From positions 1,738,001-1,802,000 of the forward strand of contig CAIIXF020000005.1 in the NCBI GenBank assembly GCA_903813345.2: 64,000 nucleotides of DNA. Direction: 5' to 3'. Each line of letters opens with the position of its first letter. Within the stretch, counting starts at the first letter, position 1. Of the stretch, positions 35,427 to 48,745 are shown in pieces. The stretch comes from Owenia fusiformis. Taxonomy: Eukaryota; Annelida; Polychaeta; Sabellida; Oweniidae. The position numbers were made by a program, and so were the translations under genes. The notes beneath the pieces are model-generated. The model worked only from the letters and a program-made list of their open reading frames with translations, had not been told where the DNA came from and searched no databases.

Positions 35427-35629
35427 CAAGGAGGATTGGCTCCCAGAGTGCACCACCGATATTCTGTCCCATATATGGTAGCGTGACCTTTGACCTTGTT
35501 GACACGTGACACGTTTCCGCTTGTTTTCTTTAGCACGGAAGCCATTTTGAAACCTGTGAGGTCAAAGGTCACCGCTACCATATATGGGACAGAATATCGG
35601 TGGTGCATTCTGGGAGCCAATCCTCCTTG
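35427..35629. mobile_element. 203-bp MITE with perfect 8-bp target duplication
   Basis: Inverted ends CAAGGAGGATTGGCTCCCAG (35427) and its complement ending TCCTCCTTG (35629), flanked by GAAACCGA at 35419-35426 and 35630-35637. Inverted similarity extends through CACCACCGATATTCTGTCCC and ATATATGG and on to GTGACCTTTGACCTTG, so nearly the whole element is a hairpin. The 8-bp duplication fits a hAT-type element. A related copy is at 59768-60072. Confidence 0.9.
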
Positions 35630-35653
35630 GAAACCGAGCTACCAGCACACCCA

Positions 35654-35745
35654 CATCCTCCGAACACAGGCCTCCAGAACTCGTACCTCCTTCTTCCAGA
35701 AGGAACTTAGTGGATGACGTCTGGAACCCTGCGTTCGGAGGATGG
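35654..35745. repeat. Hairpin repeat CATCC…CCGAACACAGG, copy 1
   Basis: CATCCTCCGAACACAGG (35654) pairs with CCCTGCGTTCGGAGGATGG (about 35728-35745). A second copy with the same end sequences lies at 48667-48745. It starts 17 bp after the target duplication of the MITE at 35427-35629. Confidence 0.55.
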
Positions 35746-38279
35746 CACACCCATGGAATCAAAATTATGATATTTGTCTATGATATTAGTAGTGCAGGGA
35801 AAACGACCTTTTGTTGTTTTGTGGAGTTATTTGTAATGTAGGAATTGCTACTTGTGAAATGTTACACGTTTTTGAAGAGTAATGTATTAGAGTGCATTAC
35901 TTGGCACTTGTAAAATGATGCAAAGTGGTCTTAACTTTATATGGGGGCTTTAAGGGAAGCATTTTGGCACCTGGAATGGAACAATATTTGATGATCGATA
36001 TTAGAATTGCTTGAAAACTATTTGAGAGTCAACTGAATAAACGGGATACCCTCTTTCCATTGTTCTTTTGCTTAGAGAAGGAAGGTCACATTATAATCGA
36101 GATAAACATACAGTGGGCTCGCTCTGTCGTTCTTTATTTAAGTCGTAGCATGCAATTCTAGTAATCTAATAAATGTTAGTAAGTTCCATCTCCAGTTTAT
36201 TGTGTTAGATAAATTAAAGAGAACTTAATTGACAAGTAAGGATTCTCGACTTAGCTAAGAGACGCGAATTGAAATGAAATCTGACGGAATGAGTTTGACG
36301 TGCTCACGTACGAGGGGATTATGGGTAAAGTCCCCATTGTAATAGTTTAATTCCCTTCGACAGGTACAGAAGAAACCTTCCCACGACGCATTGATGAGAT
36401 TTTACTTCACACTATTCTATTGGCATGTTGCTTCGTTTTGACAATTTGAGCTGAATGGATTTTGGTTGAAGAGCTTCAAAAAGTGTTGGTTAAATACTTC
36501 AAAAATCGCGAAAATATAATTTTAAATGTGATCAAAACAAACTTAAAAATGAAGGATCTTTCTTGATATAAAATTGATAGAATGGATATTAGATCTACCG
36601 CATATCATACTACTTAGTGTGGTGACTTTTTTATTTCAAGTTTATTAAAGCAATATTCACATGTTATCAGATGTTATTAAATACAACAGGAAGCGTCAGT
36701 CAATCCAGTTGTTAAGTGCCATCTATATTAGTCAACACCTTTATCAAACTTCAGGTGTATCTCACATTCCTCTCATCGATAGCAAAATAAGCTCCAGCTT
36801 GTTTTCAATCACGTGTCACCTTGTAAGGCAATTTTCGTGCGAGACTGCTGTTAATCGCTAAATCTTTAACAGAACATGCAAGTTTTGCGCAAAACTCCAA
36901 GAAAATGTGACCAATATGGTAGTTCAGTGGGAATGGACTGGATTGCACAATTGGTTAATTTAGTCATTTGGCGGTTTTGCGATAGACTGATTTGAGAACT
37001 TCAAGCCATCACCCCAATGCTTAATTGTGATAGTTCACAGGCATCGACAAAAATCTCGATCGTAAACATGTTGATAAAGCAGAGTTTAGAATCAAGATGA
37101 CCCGATACACATCGATGTCAGGGAGTGCGTCACAAGTTCATTTTATTTAAAAACATGATGAGTTTTAAAAAACCTCACTTGCAAAATTTTGAATCATTTG
37201 TCCAATCCCCGGATCTAATCTCGATGCGATTGCTTGTATACACTATGCAATAACACGTATTTTATTGTTTTTTTCAAAACAAGTAGTCAAAAAACACATA
37301 TCAACTTTATGTTAAATTTTAGAGAACGGAAGACATCTACATGATTCACAAACAAAGCATTTTTTAGTTCGGGCCTAATCTGAATTCTCGACAATGTCAT
37401 ACTCCAAACTAGCGCGTTTTTGTCAGATTGATTTTTTGGTGCGAACTCCATACTCCTAAACTTAATTAATGAAGTATAAAATTACACATTTAACTATTGA
37501 CGGCTTCCCCTAGTCCCGGGATGTCAGTGTCTGGGGTTTTCAGCAGGACCTGACAGTTTCCATGGACCGCCTGGGTGTAAGAAGACGTTTTACCAGATTT
37601 ATAAACCTCTTAAAATGTAAACGAATTTGGCGTATATTGGTTGTAAATCCTTACCCTCCCACAGAGTTGAACACATCTGAGATTCTCAAGTAAATAATGC
37701 GATCCACTCTCTCAGACATCGGCAGTAAATGGTGGAAATATAAGCAGTGGTATTTAAAGGTTAAAAGCACCAATAGACAATGCCAAATTGGATGTCCAAT
37801 TTAAAAAGTATGAGATTTCCCTGATTCCAATGATGAAGATCGCACCAGAAATGAGATGCAACAACAAATGTTTAACTCCATGAAAAGACCGATGAAAGCA
37901 TTTGAGGAGATCTAACATCAGTCAGAGTATCTCTGCATCAGCCCAGTCAATCTTGATGTACAAGGTTTCAGATGTTCCAACGGCACCCTCTTCCAATATT
38001 GTCGTCGTTTCTCCCATTAGGTAGCTCATCATCTACAGTCGCATGTGCATTATCTATCTTAACTATAACATCATCTCACGAAGAACAATACCAAATAAGA
38101 CAGGAGGAGTTTCAGCATGCCTCTGCTAACAATTAATACATCAACGGTCTCCAGGTTAGTGTCTCACAAAAGCGGGCACAAAAGTTCCTTCACATAGGTT
38201 GATGCAAGAAAGGTTATATGTCTGAACATGGACTTTCTTCAATCTCATTCTTCAGTTTCATGATCTGAATTTACAGGCA
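35746..38279. other. Gene-poor stretch, nothing certain
   Basis: A GC-richer patch at 37500-37590 contains TTTTCAG, CAGGACCTGACAGTTTCC and GGGT followed by GTAAGAAG, which could be a small exon, but no protein family is recognisable. Around 37940-38030 a short minus-strand stretch (ETLYIKIDWADAEIL) reads like coding sequence but is closed by a stop on its C-terminal side and has no partner exons. Confidence 0.35.
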
Positions 38280-41200
38280 TGGGGAAACAATGAACATTGA
38301 ATGTTTATTGGTAATAGTAGCTGATGTTCCCATTCTGATACCCATGTTTCTCTGCCCACGTATCCTTACCCGCGTGGGGAACAATGAACAATGAATGTAT
38401 ATTGGTAATAGTAACTGATGTTCCCGTTCTGATACCCATGTTTCTCTGCCCATGTATCCTTACCCGCGTGGGGAACAATGAACAATGAATGTATATTGGT
38501 AATAGTAACTGATGTCCCCATTCTGATACCCATGTTTCTCTGCCCATGTATCCTTACCCGCGTGGGGAACAATGAACAATGAATGTATATTGGTAATAGT
38601 AACTGATGTTCCCGTTCTGATACCCATGTTTCTCTGCCCATGTATCCTTACCCGCGTGGGGAACAATGAACAATGAATGTATATTGGTAATAGTAACTGA
38701 TGTTCCCGTTCTGATACCCATGTTTCTCTGCCCACGTATCCCTTCTCCCCGTGGGGAACAATGAACAATGAATGTATATTGGTAATAGTAACTGATGTTC
38801 CCGTTCTGATACCCATGTTTCTCTGCCCATGTATCCTTACCCGCGTGGGGAACAATGAACAATGAATGTATATTGGTAATAGTAACTGATGTTCCCGTTC
38901 TGATACCCATGTTTCTCTGCCCATGTATCCTTACCCGCGTGGGGAACAATGAACAATGAATGTATATTGGTAATAGTAACTGATGTTCCCATTCTGATAT
39001 CCATGTTTCTCTGCCCATGTATCCCTTCTCCCCGTGGGGAACAATGAACAATGAATGTATATTGGTAATAGTAACCGATGTCCCCATTCTGATACCCATG
39101 TTTCTCTGCCCATGTATCCCTTCTCCCCGTGGGGAACAATGAACATTGAATGTTTATTGGTAATAGTAGCTGATGTTCCCATTCTGATACCCATGTTTCT
39201 CTGCCGATGTATCCCTTCTCCCCGTGGGGAACAATGAACAATGAATGTATATTGGTAATAGTAGCTGATGTCCCCATTCTGATACCCATGTTTCTCTGCC
39301 CATGTATCCCTTCCCCCCGTGGGGAACAATGAACAATGAATGTATATTGGTAATAGTAACTGATGTTCCCATTCTGATACCCATGTTTCTCTGCCCATGT
39401 ATACTTACCCGCGTGGGGAACAATGAACAATGAATGTATATTGGAAATAGTAACTGATGTTCCCGTTCTGATACCCATGTTTCTCTGCCCACGTATCCTT
39501 ACCCGCGTGGGGAACAATGAACAATGAATGTATATTGGTAATAGTAGCTGATGTTCCCATTCTGATACCCATGTTTCTCTGCCCATGTATCCCTTCTCCC
39601 CGTGGGGAACAATGAATAATGAATGTATATTGGTAATAGTAACTGATGTCCCCATTCTGATACCCATGTTTCTCTGCCCATGTATCCTTACCCGCGTGGG
39701 GAACAATGAACAATGAATGTATATTGGAAATAGTAACTGATGTTCCCGTTCTGATACCCATGTTTCTCTGCCCATGTATCCTTACCCGCGTGGGGAACAA
39801 TGAACAATGAATGTATATTGGTAATAGTAACTGATGTTCCCATTCTGATACCCATGTTTCTCTGCCCATGTATCCTTACCCGCGTGGGGAACAATGAACA
39901 ATGAATGTATATTGGTAATAGTAACTGATGTTCCCGTTCTGATACCCATGTTTCTCTGCCCATGTATACTTACCCGCGTGGGGAACAATGAACAATGAAT
40001 GTATATTGGTAATAGTAACTGATGTTCCCATTCTGATACCCATGTTTCTCTGCCCATGTATCCCTTCTCCCCGTGGGGAACAATGAATAATGAATGTATA
40101 TTGGTAATAGTAACTGATGTTCCCGTTCTGATACCCATGTTTCTCTGCCCATGTATCCTTACCCGCGTGGGGAACAATGAACAATGAATGTATATTGGAA
40201 ATAGTAACTGATGTTCCCATTCTGATACCCATGTTTCTCTGCCCATGTATCCTTACCCGCGTGGGGAACAATGAACAATGAATGTATATTGGTAATAGTA
40301 ACTGATGTTCCCATTCTGATACCCATGTTTCTCTGCCCATGTATCCCTTCCCCCCGTGGGGAACAATGAACAATGAATGTATATTGGTAATAGTAACTGA
40401 TGTTCCCATTCTGATACCCATGTTTCTCTGCCCATGTATCCTTACCCGCGTGGGGAACAATGAACAATGAATGTATATTGGAAATAGTAACTGATGTTCC
40501 CATTCTGATACCCATGTTTCTCTGCCCATGTATCCCTTCCCCCCGTGGGGAACAATGAACAATGAATGTATATTGGTAATAGTAACTGATGTTCCCATTC
40601 TGATACCCATGTTTCTCTGCCCATGTATCCCTTCTCCCCGTGGGGAACAATGAACAATGAATGTATATTGGTAATAGTAACTGATGTTCCCGTTCTGATA
40701 CCCATGTTTCTCTGCCCATGTATCCCTTCCCCGCGTGGGGAACAATGAACAATGAATGTTTATTGGTAATAGTAGCTGATGTTCCCATTCTGATACCCAT
40801 GTTTCTCTGCCCATGTATACTTACCCGCGTGGGGAACAATGAACAATGAATGCATATTGGTAATAGTAACTGATGTTCCCGTTCTGATACCCATGTTTCT
40901 CTGCCCACGTATCCTTACCCGCGTGGGGAACAATGAACAATGAATGTATATTGGTAATAGTAACTGATGTTCCCCTTCTGATACCCATGTTTCTCTGCCC
41001 ATGTATCCTTACCTGCGTGGGGAACAATGAACAATGAATGTATATTGGTAATGGTAACTGATGTTCCCGTTCTGATACCCATGTTTCTCTGCCCATGTAT
41101 CCTTACCCGCGTGGGGAACAATGAACAATGAATGTATATTGGTAATAGTAACTGATGTTCCCGTTCTGATACCCATGTTTCTCTGCCCATGTATCCCTTC

Positions 41201-42083
41201 CCCCCGTGGGGAACAATGAACAATGAATGTATATTGGAAATAGTAACTGATGTTCCCATTCTGATACCCATGTTTCTCTGCCCATGTATCCTTTCCCCCC
41301 GTGGGGAACAATGAACAATGAATGTATATTGGTAATAGTAACTGATGTTCCCGTTCTGATACCCATGTTTCTCTGCCCATGTATCCTTACCCGCGTGGGG
41401 AACAATGAACAATGAATGTATATTGGTAATAGTAGCTGATGTTCCCATTCTGATACCCATGTTTCTCTGCCCATGTATCCTTACCCGCGTGGGGAACAAT
41501 GAACAATGAATGTATATTGGTAATAGTAACTGATGTTCCCGTTCTGATACCCATGTTTCTCTGCCCATGCATCCCTTACCCGCGTGGGGAACAATGAACA
41601 ATGAATGTATATTGGTAATAGTAACTGATGTTCCCGTTCTGATACCCATGTTTCTCTGCCCACGTATCCCTTCTCCCCGTGGGGAACAATGAACAATGAA
41701 TGTATATTGGTAATAGTAACTGATGTTCCCGTTCTGATACCCATGTTTCTCTGCCCATGTATCCTTACCCGCGTGGGGAACAATGAACAATGAATGTATA
41801 TTGGTAATAGTAGCTGATGTTCCCATTCTGATACCCATGTTTCTCTGCCCATGTATCCTTACCCGCGTGGGGAACAATGAACAATGAATGTATATTGGTA
41901 ATAGTAACTGATGTTCCCGTTCTGATACCCATGTTTCTCTGCCCATGCATCCCTTACCCGCGTGGGGAACAATGAACAATGAATGTATATTGGTAATAGT
42001 AACTGATGTTCCCATTCTGATACCCATGTTTCTCTGCCCATGCATCCCTTACCCGCGTGGGGAACAATGAATAATGAATGTAT
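38280..42083. repeat. Satellite array, ~40 copies of a 94/95-bp unit
   Basis: The unit contains GGGGAACAATGAACAATGAA, ATTGGTAATAGTAACTGATG, TCTGATACCCATGTTTCTCT and GCCCATGTATCC. It has two junction types: TTACCCGCGTGG (94 bp) and CTTCTCCCCGTGG or CTTCCCCCCGTGG (95 bp). Other alternating positions are GTAACTG/GTAGCTG and TTCCCGTT/TTCCCATT/TCCCCATT. A 378-bp block (four units, marked by CATGCATCCC) is repeated almost exactly at 41387-41764 and 41765-42045. Because 94 is not a multiple of three, long open frames cycle through all minus-strand frames; they are by-products and not genes. Confidence 0.95.
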
Positions 42084-43971
42084 TGTAAAATTAGAAAGTA
42101 ATAACTGATATCCCCATTCTGCTATGAAGAACTAATACAGAAACTAGAAAGCCGTAATCTTGCGCGAAGACAGTTCCAAGAGAGAACACAGCACTTAGGG
42201 TCCCCGGAGAACAGAACTCAGCGATAGAGTTGAAATTTAATTTACAAGTGTATGCTTGGGGCGTCAGCCACAGGGATTTTAGTTGTTCATTCTGATTGTT
42301 TTTCGCTACCTGCAGCGTAATATGATAGTTTACAATCCAGGCGATGAGCAAGCGATGATTGCTCACATTCATGGTAATAATGAATTTAAATGAAAATGTA
42401 TTAAACAGATTGTCGTCGATGACTTGGATTAGAATATAAAATGTTTACTTTCTTTTAAAAGGGCTTGTCTGTCAACTTTTGCGAATGACGTATGCATACA
42501 CGCCTATACCTTAACTTAGAGATTTTTTATTCCGTGGACTTTCCTTAAACCATTTTTTTATCCGATGCATCAAATTGTCAGAATAATGGAAATGATGTAT
42601 AACTTGATTATTTTGTTTTGCTCTATTTCAGAATTGAAATACGTAATTGTTTATTTACATTGGAATCATTTCTAGTTTTTCTTTTATCCGCGAGTTGTTA
42701 CATCAGCTGTGAAAACTGTTGTTCCGAGTTATGAAAGCTAAGGATGCAACAGGGAGACTTATCTCATCCAGTTAATTAGAGAATTAGTATTAATCAATCG
42801 TGACAGTCCAATTACGAGATATAGACATGTCGACCGAGGACATATTAAACTTCATTGTAAATGTTACTCTTAATTCTCCGCATGCTTGGCGTGCTTATGT
42901 ATGGCGAGATGATTAAAATGTGAAACTTATCTCCACCTATTTTTCAAAGTATTTCCTAAATACTTTCACCTTGATCTTAATCTACGTTTGGTATTTTCGT
43001 AATTTTCGCATTCAGGTGAAGCCTGTAATCTCAACTTGATCATCACAGATCAATGGTGCCGCGCGCTCGTCTCACCCGAGTGACGCACCCTGGTGTATGA
43101 ATTGACTATATCTATAGGAACTTGTAGGAGAATCCGGAAGATCAATGGAGATTCCATACAATTAGAAGCAACATATTAATAAATGGGTTATTAACATTAA
43201 TTAGTCAGCTAAAATATTATAATTATGATATATAAGGTGGGATTACACGTGGATTTAGCTTGTGGCATTCTCGGGATCAATTTGGATTTCCGTAGCTTCT
43301 CATTCTAAATAGAAATCATCAATAAAATGATTAATAACATAACATGTTTGGCTTTGGGGTTAGTATCGATTCATAAAGATGAATACAAAAGATTGTTTGC
43401 AATAATGTCACTTGCACTGTAAATGTTGCATTGCCTAGCCGATTATGAATCCTCCTAATAGGTGACGTGTCGGTTTTATTGTGTTCCAGTTCCCTCAATT
43501 TATCAACTACTTATACCATGATACTTCAAGTATCGCTTCCGTGATAAGCTTGTTTTCAAATATTTGTTTTCGCAGATCATAAACATGCAATTCATCACCA
43601 TAACTTATACAGTGTCATAAATATCTATTTTTATTACACGATTGTGCGTTGGGAAATTCTTGTATGCGTTATCTGCATGTATACCTTCTTGACTCGTCCA
43701 AGAAATTTGTCCAAAAATGTTTTATGATTATCCTAGATACACAGAGAGCATCCTTGGTCCGGGGGTATTTCACTTCTTTACATAGCTGGTGAAGCCCGAT
43801 CTTAAAGGATGCACTCAGAGCAGAGAGAGTAAAATCGGGAGTAAAATCAGGCCCCATTGCATTGAGATCCAAAAGTATCCAATGGAATAAGTAATTATTG
43901 ATGTTCTTCCATTTAATAATTTCACAATGCATCAAGTGACGTTAATATTCATCTATTGTGGTTGATGTCAC
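42084..43971. other. Unassigned stretch after the satellite
   Basis: No exon, RNA gene or repeat family recognised. The first 40 bp look like decayed satellite edge (GATATCCCCATTCTG). Confidence 0.4.
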
Positions 43972-44231
43972 AGAGAGTGAACGCATTTCGGTTGAAAACA
44001 AATGAATATACAAACGCTCTATACCGATCTACTATAATCCAGCTTCAGAATCCTGATGGGCCATTTTACAGAGGGTGCCGTAGATTGTTGCTGCAGCGAG
44101 CAATGATCAGACAGCCTCTGTATCTAAGATCATTTATCTGAGAATGGAGCTCACAGCTACACGCAGATTTTGCACCAGGACTCAGAAGAGAGATCTAGGA
44201 GATATTTACTTGAACCTTGTGAAGTTCTAAC
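43972..44231 (+). other. Candidate 5' UTR exon of an unidentified plus-strand gene
   Basis: Ends TTCTAAC then GTAAGTTT, a strong donor. The upstream border is uncertain: GATGTCACAG at 43971 is a weak acceptor, or transcription may start within the segment. It has no long open frame beyond 44141. It is grouped with 45529-45602 and 46561-46736 only because of order and splice signals. Confidence 0.25.
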
Positions 44232-45528
44232 GTAAGTTTACACATTTTTCTTAACTAAGTCTAGGTATATTATATTGATGCATGTAGTATAAAAGATCCT
44301 GTTAGCTTTAAAACGTTATATGTCACTTCTTGAGTAATCTTTTTGATGCTGAACTTGTACTTGACACTTTAAGTTGAACGAACTTCAAAAATCGGATGCT
44401 CGGTAGATTTATGGGTGTCCAGATAAGAAGAGAAGCATAACAAAAACAAGCAAAATATCGCGTACGGCCAAAAACGTGGCAATACAAGAAGTTAAATTTG
44501 ATATCTCGTCATTTGCCTCAATCGATGTGTGAATTTCTTCATAGGAATTTAGAATACAGTTCTTTGAAAAATGATTAACTCAGGAAAAAGCAAATAGTAT
44601 AACATCATATTACACTCTTGCTGTATTCCCAAATGCCACATTTGATAAACTTACAGTTGTGTTGCTACACTCAGAGGCTCTGAGCATTAAGAGTTGACTT
44701 AAAAGATGAGTTAAAAGTCTTTGTCAATTATATCATTTACATTTTTACAGACGTAAACCTCTTAGTGCATTTGGAGTAAAGGTTCTTGAAAGAAATCTTA
44801 TTCCGCAATCAACTTAGAATTTTAGTGATGTAAATGCTCAACATGTTTAAACGCTTTAATTTGAGTCCACTCAGACAGAATCAAGAATTCCAATCTAAGG
44901 TCATTTTCTGAATAATTCTTGTAAGTACATCCTTGTTGGAAATATATAGAGCAATGAAAACATAAGTATGGTATATTTTGACATATTCGCTCTCCCGTGT
45001 GATTATATAAAAATCTACCTTTGAAATCCAATATGATATTTTGATGTTTCTTTTAAAGGATTATATTTTGGCATTCCTTGAGAATGTTTCTCAGCGTAGC
45101 AATTTATTTAAAAGTTTGAAATAACAGGTAAACATGAAGTGTTACATAATATATCCCAGATAGACAGAATGTTAATTTCGCTATCTCTAACACTGAACTT
45201 TATGTAGCTAGATCACGCTATTATCTTATCTTAGAATTCAAGTAGAGAAATAAATACACCACTCGATATACATGTATCTAGTTGTTGTTCTTTGACTAGA
45301 GTATGTCCGTTGATGTGTGCGCTAATTGAAAACTTTATTTGATCGCGTGTCGGTATCTATAATTTCTCAACTACTAACCAGAAAACAGCGGAATAATCTG
45401 TGAATATAAATTATCAAATTATGTGAGGATTAATTTGTTCAAACATTTTCTTGTTTGATCCGTGTTTACTATGATGTTCTTATCGTCGTTTTATTCTAAT
45501 AAATAGTTCTATTTTCAGATTGCCCCAA

Positions 45529-45602
45529 GGATTCTATGTCGCACTCGCAGATTGATGGATTTATCAGGATCACTGGAATCGTATATCTGACTATCGTCAA
45601 TG
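45529..45602 (+). other. Candidate noncoding exon
   Basis: A good acceptor (TTCTATTTTCAG ending 45528) is followed by 74 bases and a weaker donor, CAATG then GTATAT. It has no coding potential that I trust. It lies between the candidate exons at 44231 and 46561. Confidence 0.2.
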
Positions 45603-46560
45603 GTATATTCCGGACTCAGCGTAATTTAGCGTAGCATATAAAATTACAGGCCAAAAGATCGTCATTTTTTATCCCATAAAGAGATTGTTGTCGTTAAGTA
45701 TCAGCGAGATCTATCAGCAAACAGCATAATAGCAAAAAGTACGAGAAAATATACATTTTGAGTAACTAGCTCACGATTCCGAGGACGAGGCCTAGTTTAA
45801 GAAGAACTGAATGCACGCTGGGAATTTACCAAAAGTACTTCCAGTCAAACACAGGAAACTGACTAGAATTTAGAATGTTATAAAGATTCAGCAAATGCCA
45901 TCACATTGCCAGATAGCGCTTTGAAGAATACCATTCCGGTGCAGAACTGTATATATTAACAGGACTTAGACGCTCTGGTTTGTACGCAGAAAACTCTTGG
46001 AAAAGTAGAAACAGATTGGAGATTAAGATCTTTAGCGTCTATTGTGGCTATTCTATCACTCGTGAAGCCCAATAGAATTCACAAATCTTTCCTCTGAGAG
46101 AAGTTAATATTAATAGTCCAATTGCAATAATACTCTGTTCCTGATGACGAATCCTTTAATGCATATCATTACATTGATAAGCGTTCATAAACCAACTCTA
46201 AAACTTGATTAGTACAATAACAACGATTCTTTAATAACCGTCAAAGAAAACTGAATCCAGAAAAATCTTGGAATCGGAAACTAAGATTTAGGATTTTCTT
46301 AAAATAGGATATAGGAGTTAATTGGATGTTCCACTGTGCCACGTGGGTTACACATTGCTAACTCTTCACATTTTTACCTAGCACCGTTCCTCATAAGTGG
46401 GGATAATCAAACAGTCTAATGACTTACAGACCTCTCTAAACATTCTATTGCCCAAACTAACATTCTCGAAAACTAACAGTTTACCTTGGACCCTTGATCG
46501 CAGGTATACGTCAACATGTAAAACCAACTGGCCTCAAAGATACACCTCAAGTGACTTCAG

Positions 46561-46736
46561 TGGAGGACAGCTAGCCGAGTGGTACAGTGTCGTCAAAATA
46601 CTTGAAATATTGGCATTTTACTGGATACCAAGAAAATATTCAAGGTGACATTAGAGAGGAGTGACTGACGTTATCGTATCCAAGATGATTCCTTGTCGAG
46701 ACATGATGCGGGAACTTGTCCTATTACTGTTCACCG
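46561..46736 (+). CDS. Possible first coding exon, signal-peptide-like start, rest of gene outside
   Basis: An acceptor-like GTGACTTCAG ends at 46560 and a strong donor, CACCG then GTAAGTCC, follows at 46737. The ATG at 46685 has an in-frame TAG at 46652 before it and opens MIPCRDMMRELVLLLFTG, a short basic/polar start followed by a leucine-rich run, as in a signal peptide split by an early intron. No downstream partner exon was found in the next 17 kb, so the gene would have a very long first intron and continue beyond the window. The evidence is the combination of start, hydrophobic run and donor only; it could be chance. Confidence 0.3.
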
Positions 46737-48666
46737 GTAAGTCCGAGTATTACTTTAGAATTATTGATAATGCATATTTAATCCAGACATTATATCAATG
46801 AATAATTTTAACACACCATGATACAGAAGGGTGACATTTTTGCACTACATTTTTCTTGAATAATACTTATACTTCAACGATGTGAGAGACAAATTATAAT
46901 CAATTGCAAAAATATTCTGGATTCCTTCCACTTTAGTTACTGATGTTTCCAATAAGAGAACAATAGAGGATCTATTAAATCAAATAAAGTCCTATCTATT
47001 ATAATCATATTTTGTAGGCAAATGTATAGCCATCCATTGCTAGAATCCAATAATCTTCTTATCCCACATGGCTCACTTGTGTTATTGTTGGCAATAAGAC
47101 TTGCACAAAGCCACAATTGATGATTGATATTATTCACAGAATGTCCACTTGCTTTCCCATTGTGTGGATCATTGGTACTCCCACCATTACTCCAGTCACA
47201 AATTCAGTCACACAATGGCTTCGTATGTTCGTTGTTTCACAGTCACACAATGACTTCATATACGTTCGTTGTTTTAGTCACACATTTCATCGTCTCACGA
47301 TCTATGATAAGTTCATTGATAATTACCACAAAAGACTCCAAGTCTTTTATTTAAGCTCGTGCATGGTTACCAGTCACATTTGGAGTCAAATTGAACTTAT
47401 TCCAACTGGTAGTAATTGTAATTCTGAGAATCGAATATTTTTTATTTTTGAAAAGTGAATTTGGATTTAATGTTGTTATTTTGACATAAGCGTTTTAACG
47501 AGGCATTCCAGAAACATTCCGAACATACAAAATATTTCGTTTTACACAAACCTTATGTTCGCATTAATAACCACTGTTTCATGCCGGAAGCCAGATGATG
47601 TGAAGTGACCATATTTTGGCTCTTTTCTAACTATAAATGATTCAGAATACTTAGCAAAGCTGGCAAAGAAGCTGTCTACCTGAAATTCTTTTCAAGTGCA
47701 TCTTTAATTTCAAATAAGTACACGTGAAGTGCAATATTAATCATTTCATTCGACTTAATTATTGTATTATAACTTGTCGATTGCCACAATATGCTTTAGA
47801 CCACTGCTCTCCGATACTTCTATTGAAGTCTTTTATCCCCGCTAATAACCATCGAGATTCATTCAGGTGCCACCTAATATCGTTGGATCATGAGGCAGGG
47901 GAAATCAATGTATTTACCATGGTTAAATAATATAATATCAACATTACACTGTGTCATTCGTCTGTGAATTGTATTTAAGTATGCATTTATACATCCATAT
48001 AGATCTATAATTTAGATAAATGATGTTATATTACCTTAACAGCTATATAAAACACTATTCCTTGATTGCCATACGTCCACTTCCCCAACAAGCGTTTATC
48101 CTCAATCTTTTCTGATTTGGAATTAAAAGTAAATGTTTTTCTTACCGTCACAATTTCCCCATTCTTGAGAACGTGTTTGTCCTCGGAATTCGATGACGTG
48201 TTTTATATCGAACGTTATTCAAGTGTTATTGTTCGTAAAGTATATTAATATAATTAAATCAAAACACAGAAAGTAGACTAAGCGGTTGTTCTTATTTTTA
48301 ACGTATACATAAAGCTCTATGTTAAAGCTGATGCTCAAAACATTTCTATCTGAAAAATGCCATAGTACATAACGATGTAATGTTATATGCTAATTGAATT
48401 AATTGATGATAAATTGGGATGCTGATCTTATGTAACTACGGCGTGAACTGTCATTATTGGGGCCTATTTCTCAGACTGGGATGTGTTTTTCAATTAGGAA
48501 GATAAATATCATGTTTATGATGGTCGGTATGTCAATGTCAATATGGGAAATGCTAAGAACACGTGTTGGTTCGAATCTAAATTGAAATCAGTATTTGATG
48601 GTGTAAGACAGTTGGGCGAGACTTGATCAGCTTATGTCTGTGAGAAGTTTGAAGAACTTGCAGGCG
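46737..48666. other. No gene recognised
   Basis: AT-rich single-copy-looking sequence. Two overlapping open stretches near 47117-47458 overlap in different frames and have no recognisable family. If the exon at 46561-46736 is real, this is its first intron. Confidence 0.4.
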
Positions 48667-48745
48667 CATCCACCGAACACAGGGCTACAATACTCGTTCT
48701 TCCCGATATCTAATTCTGGATCGTGTACCCCTGCGTTCGGGGATG
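48667..48745. repeat. Hairpin repeat CATCC…CCGAACACAGG, copy 2
   Basis: CATCCACCGAACACAGGG pairs with CCCCTGCGTTCGGGGATG. Both arms match copy 1 at 35654-35745 and the interior shares ACTCGT and TTCTTCC blocks. Confidence 0.55.

Noticed and set aside
37930-38040. Coding-like minus-strand peptide ETLYIKIDWADAEIL
   Set aside because: A stop lies directly after it and there is no matching exon upstream or downstream; too short to call a pseudogene.
38271-42045. Many long minus-strand open frames (up to 376 codons) in the satellite
   Set aside because: They shift through all frames because the unit is 94/95 bp, repeat the same translation in three phases and have no splice or start context.
38280-42083. 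CRISPR-like regular array
   Set aside because: Repeats are contiguous without unique spacers and the DNA is from an animal.
48560-48590. tRNA-like GGTTCGAATC segment
   Set aside because: No acceptor stem, D-arm or A box at the expected distance.
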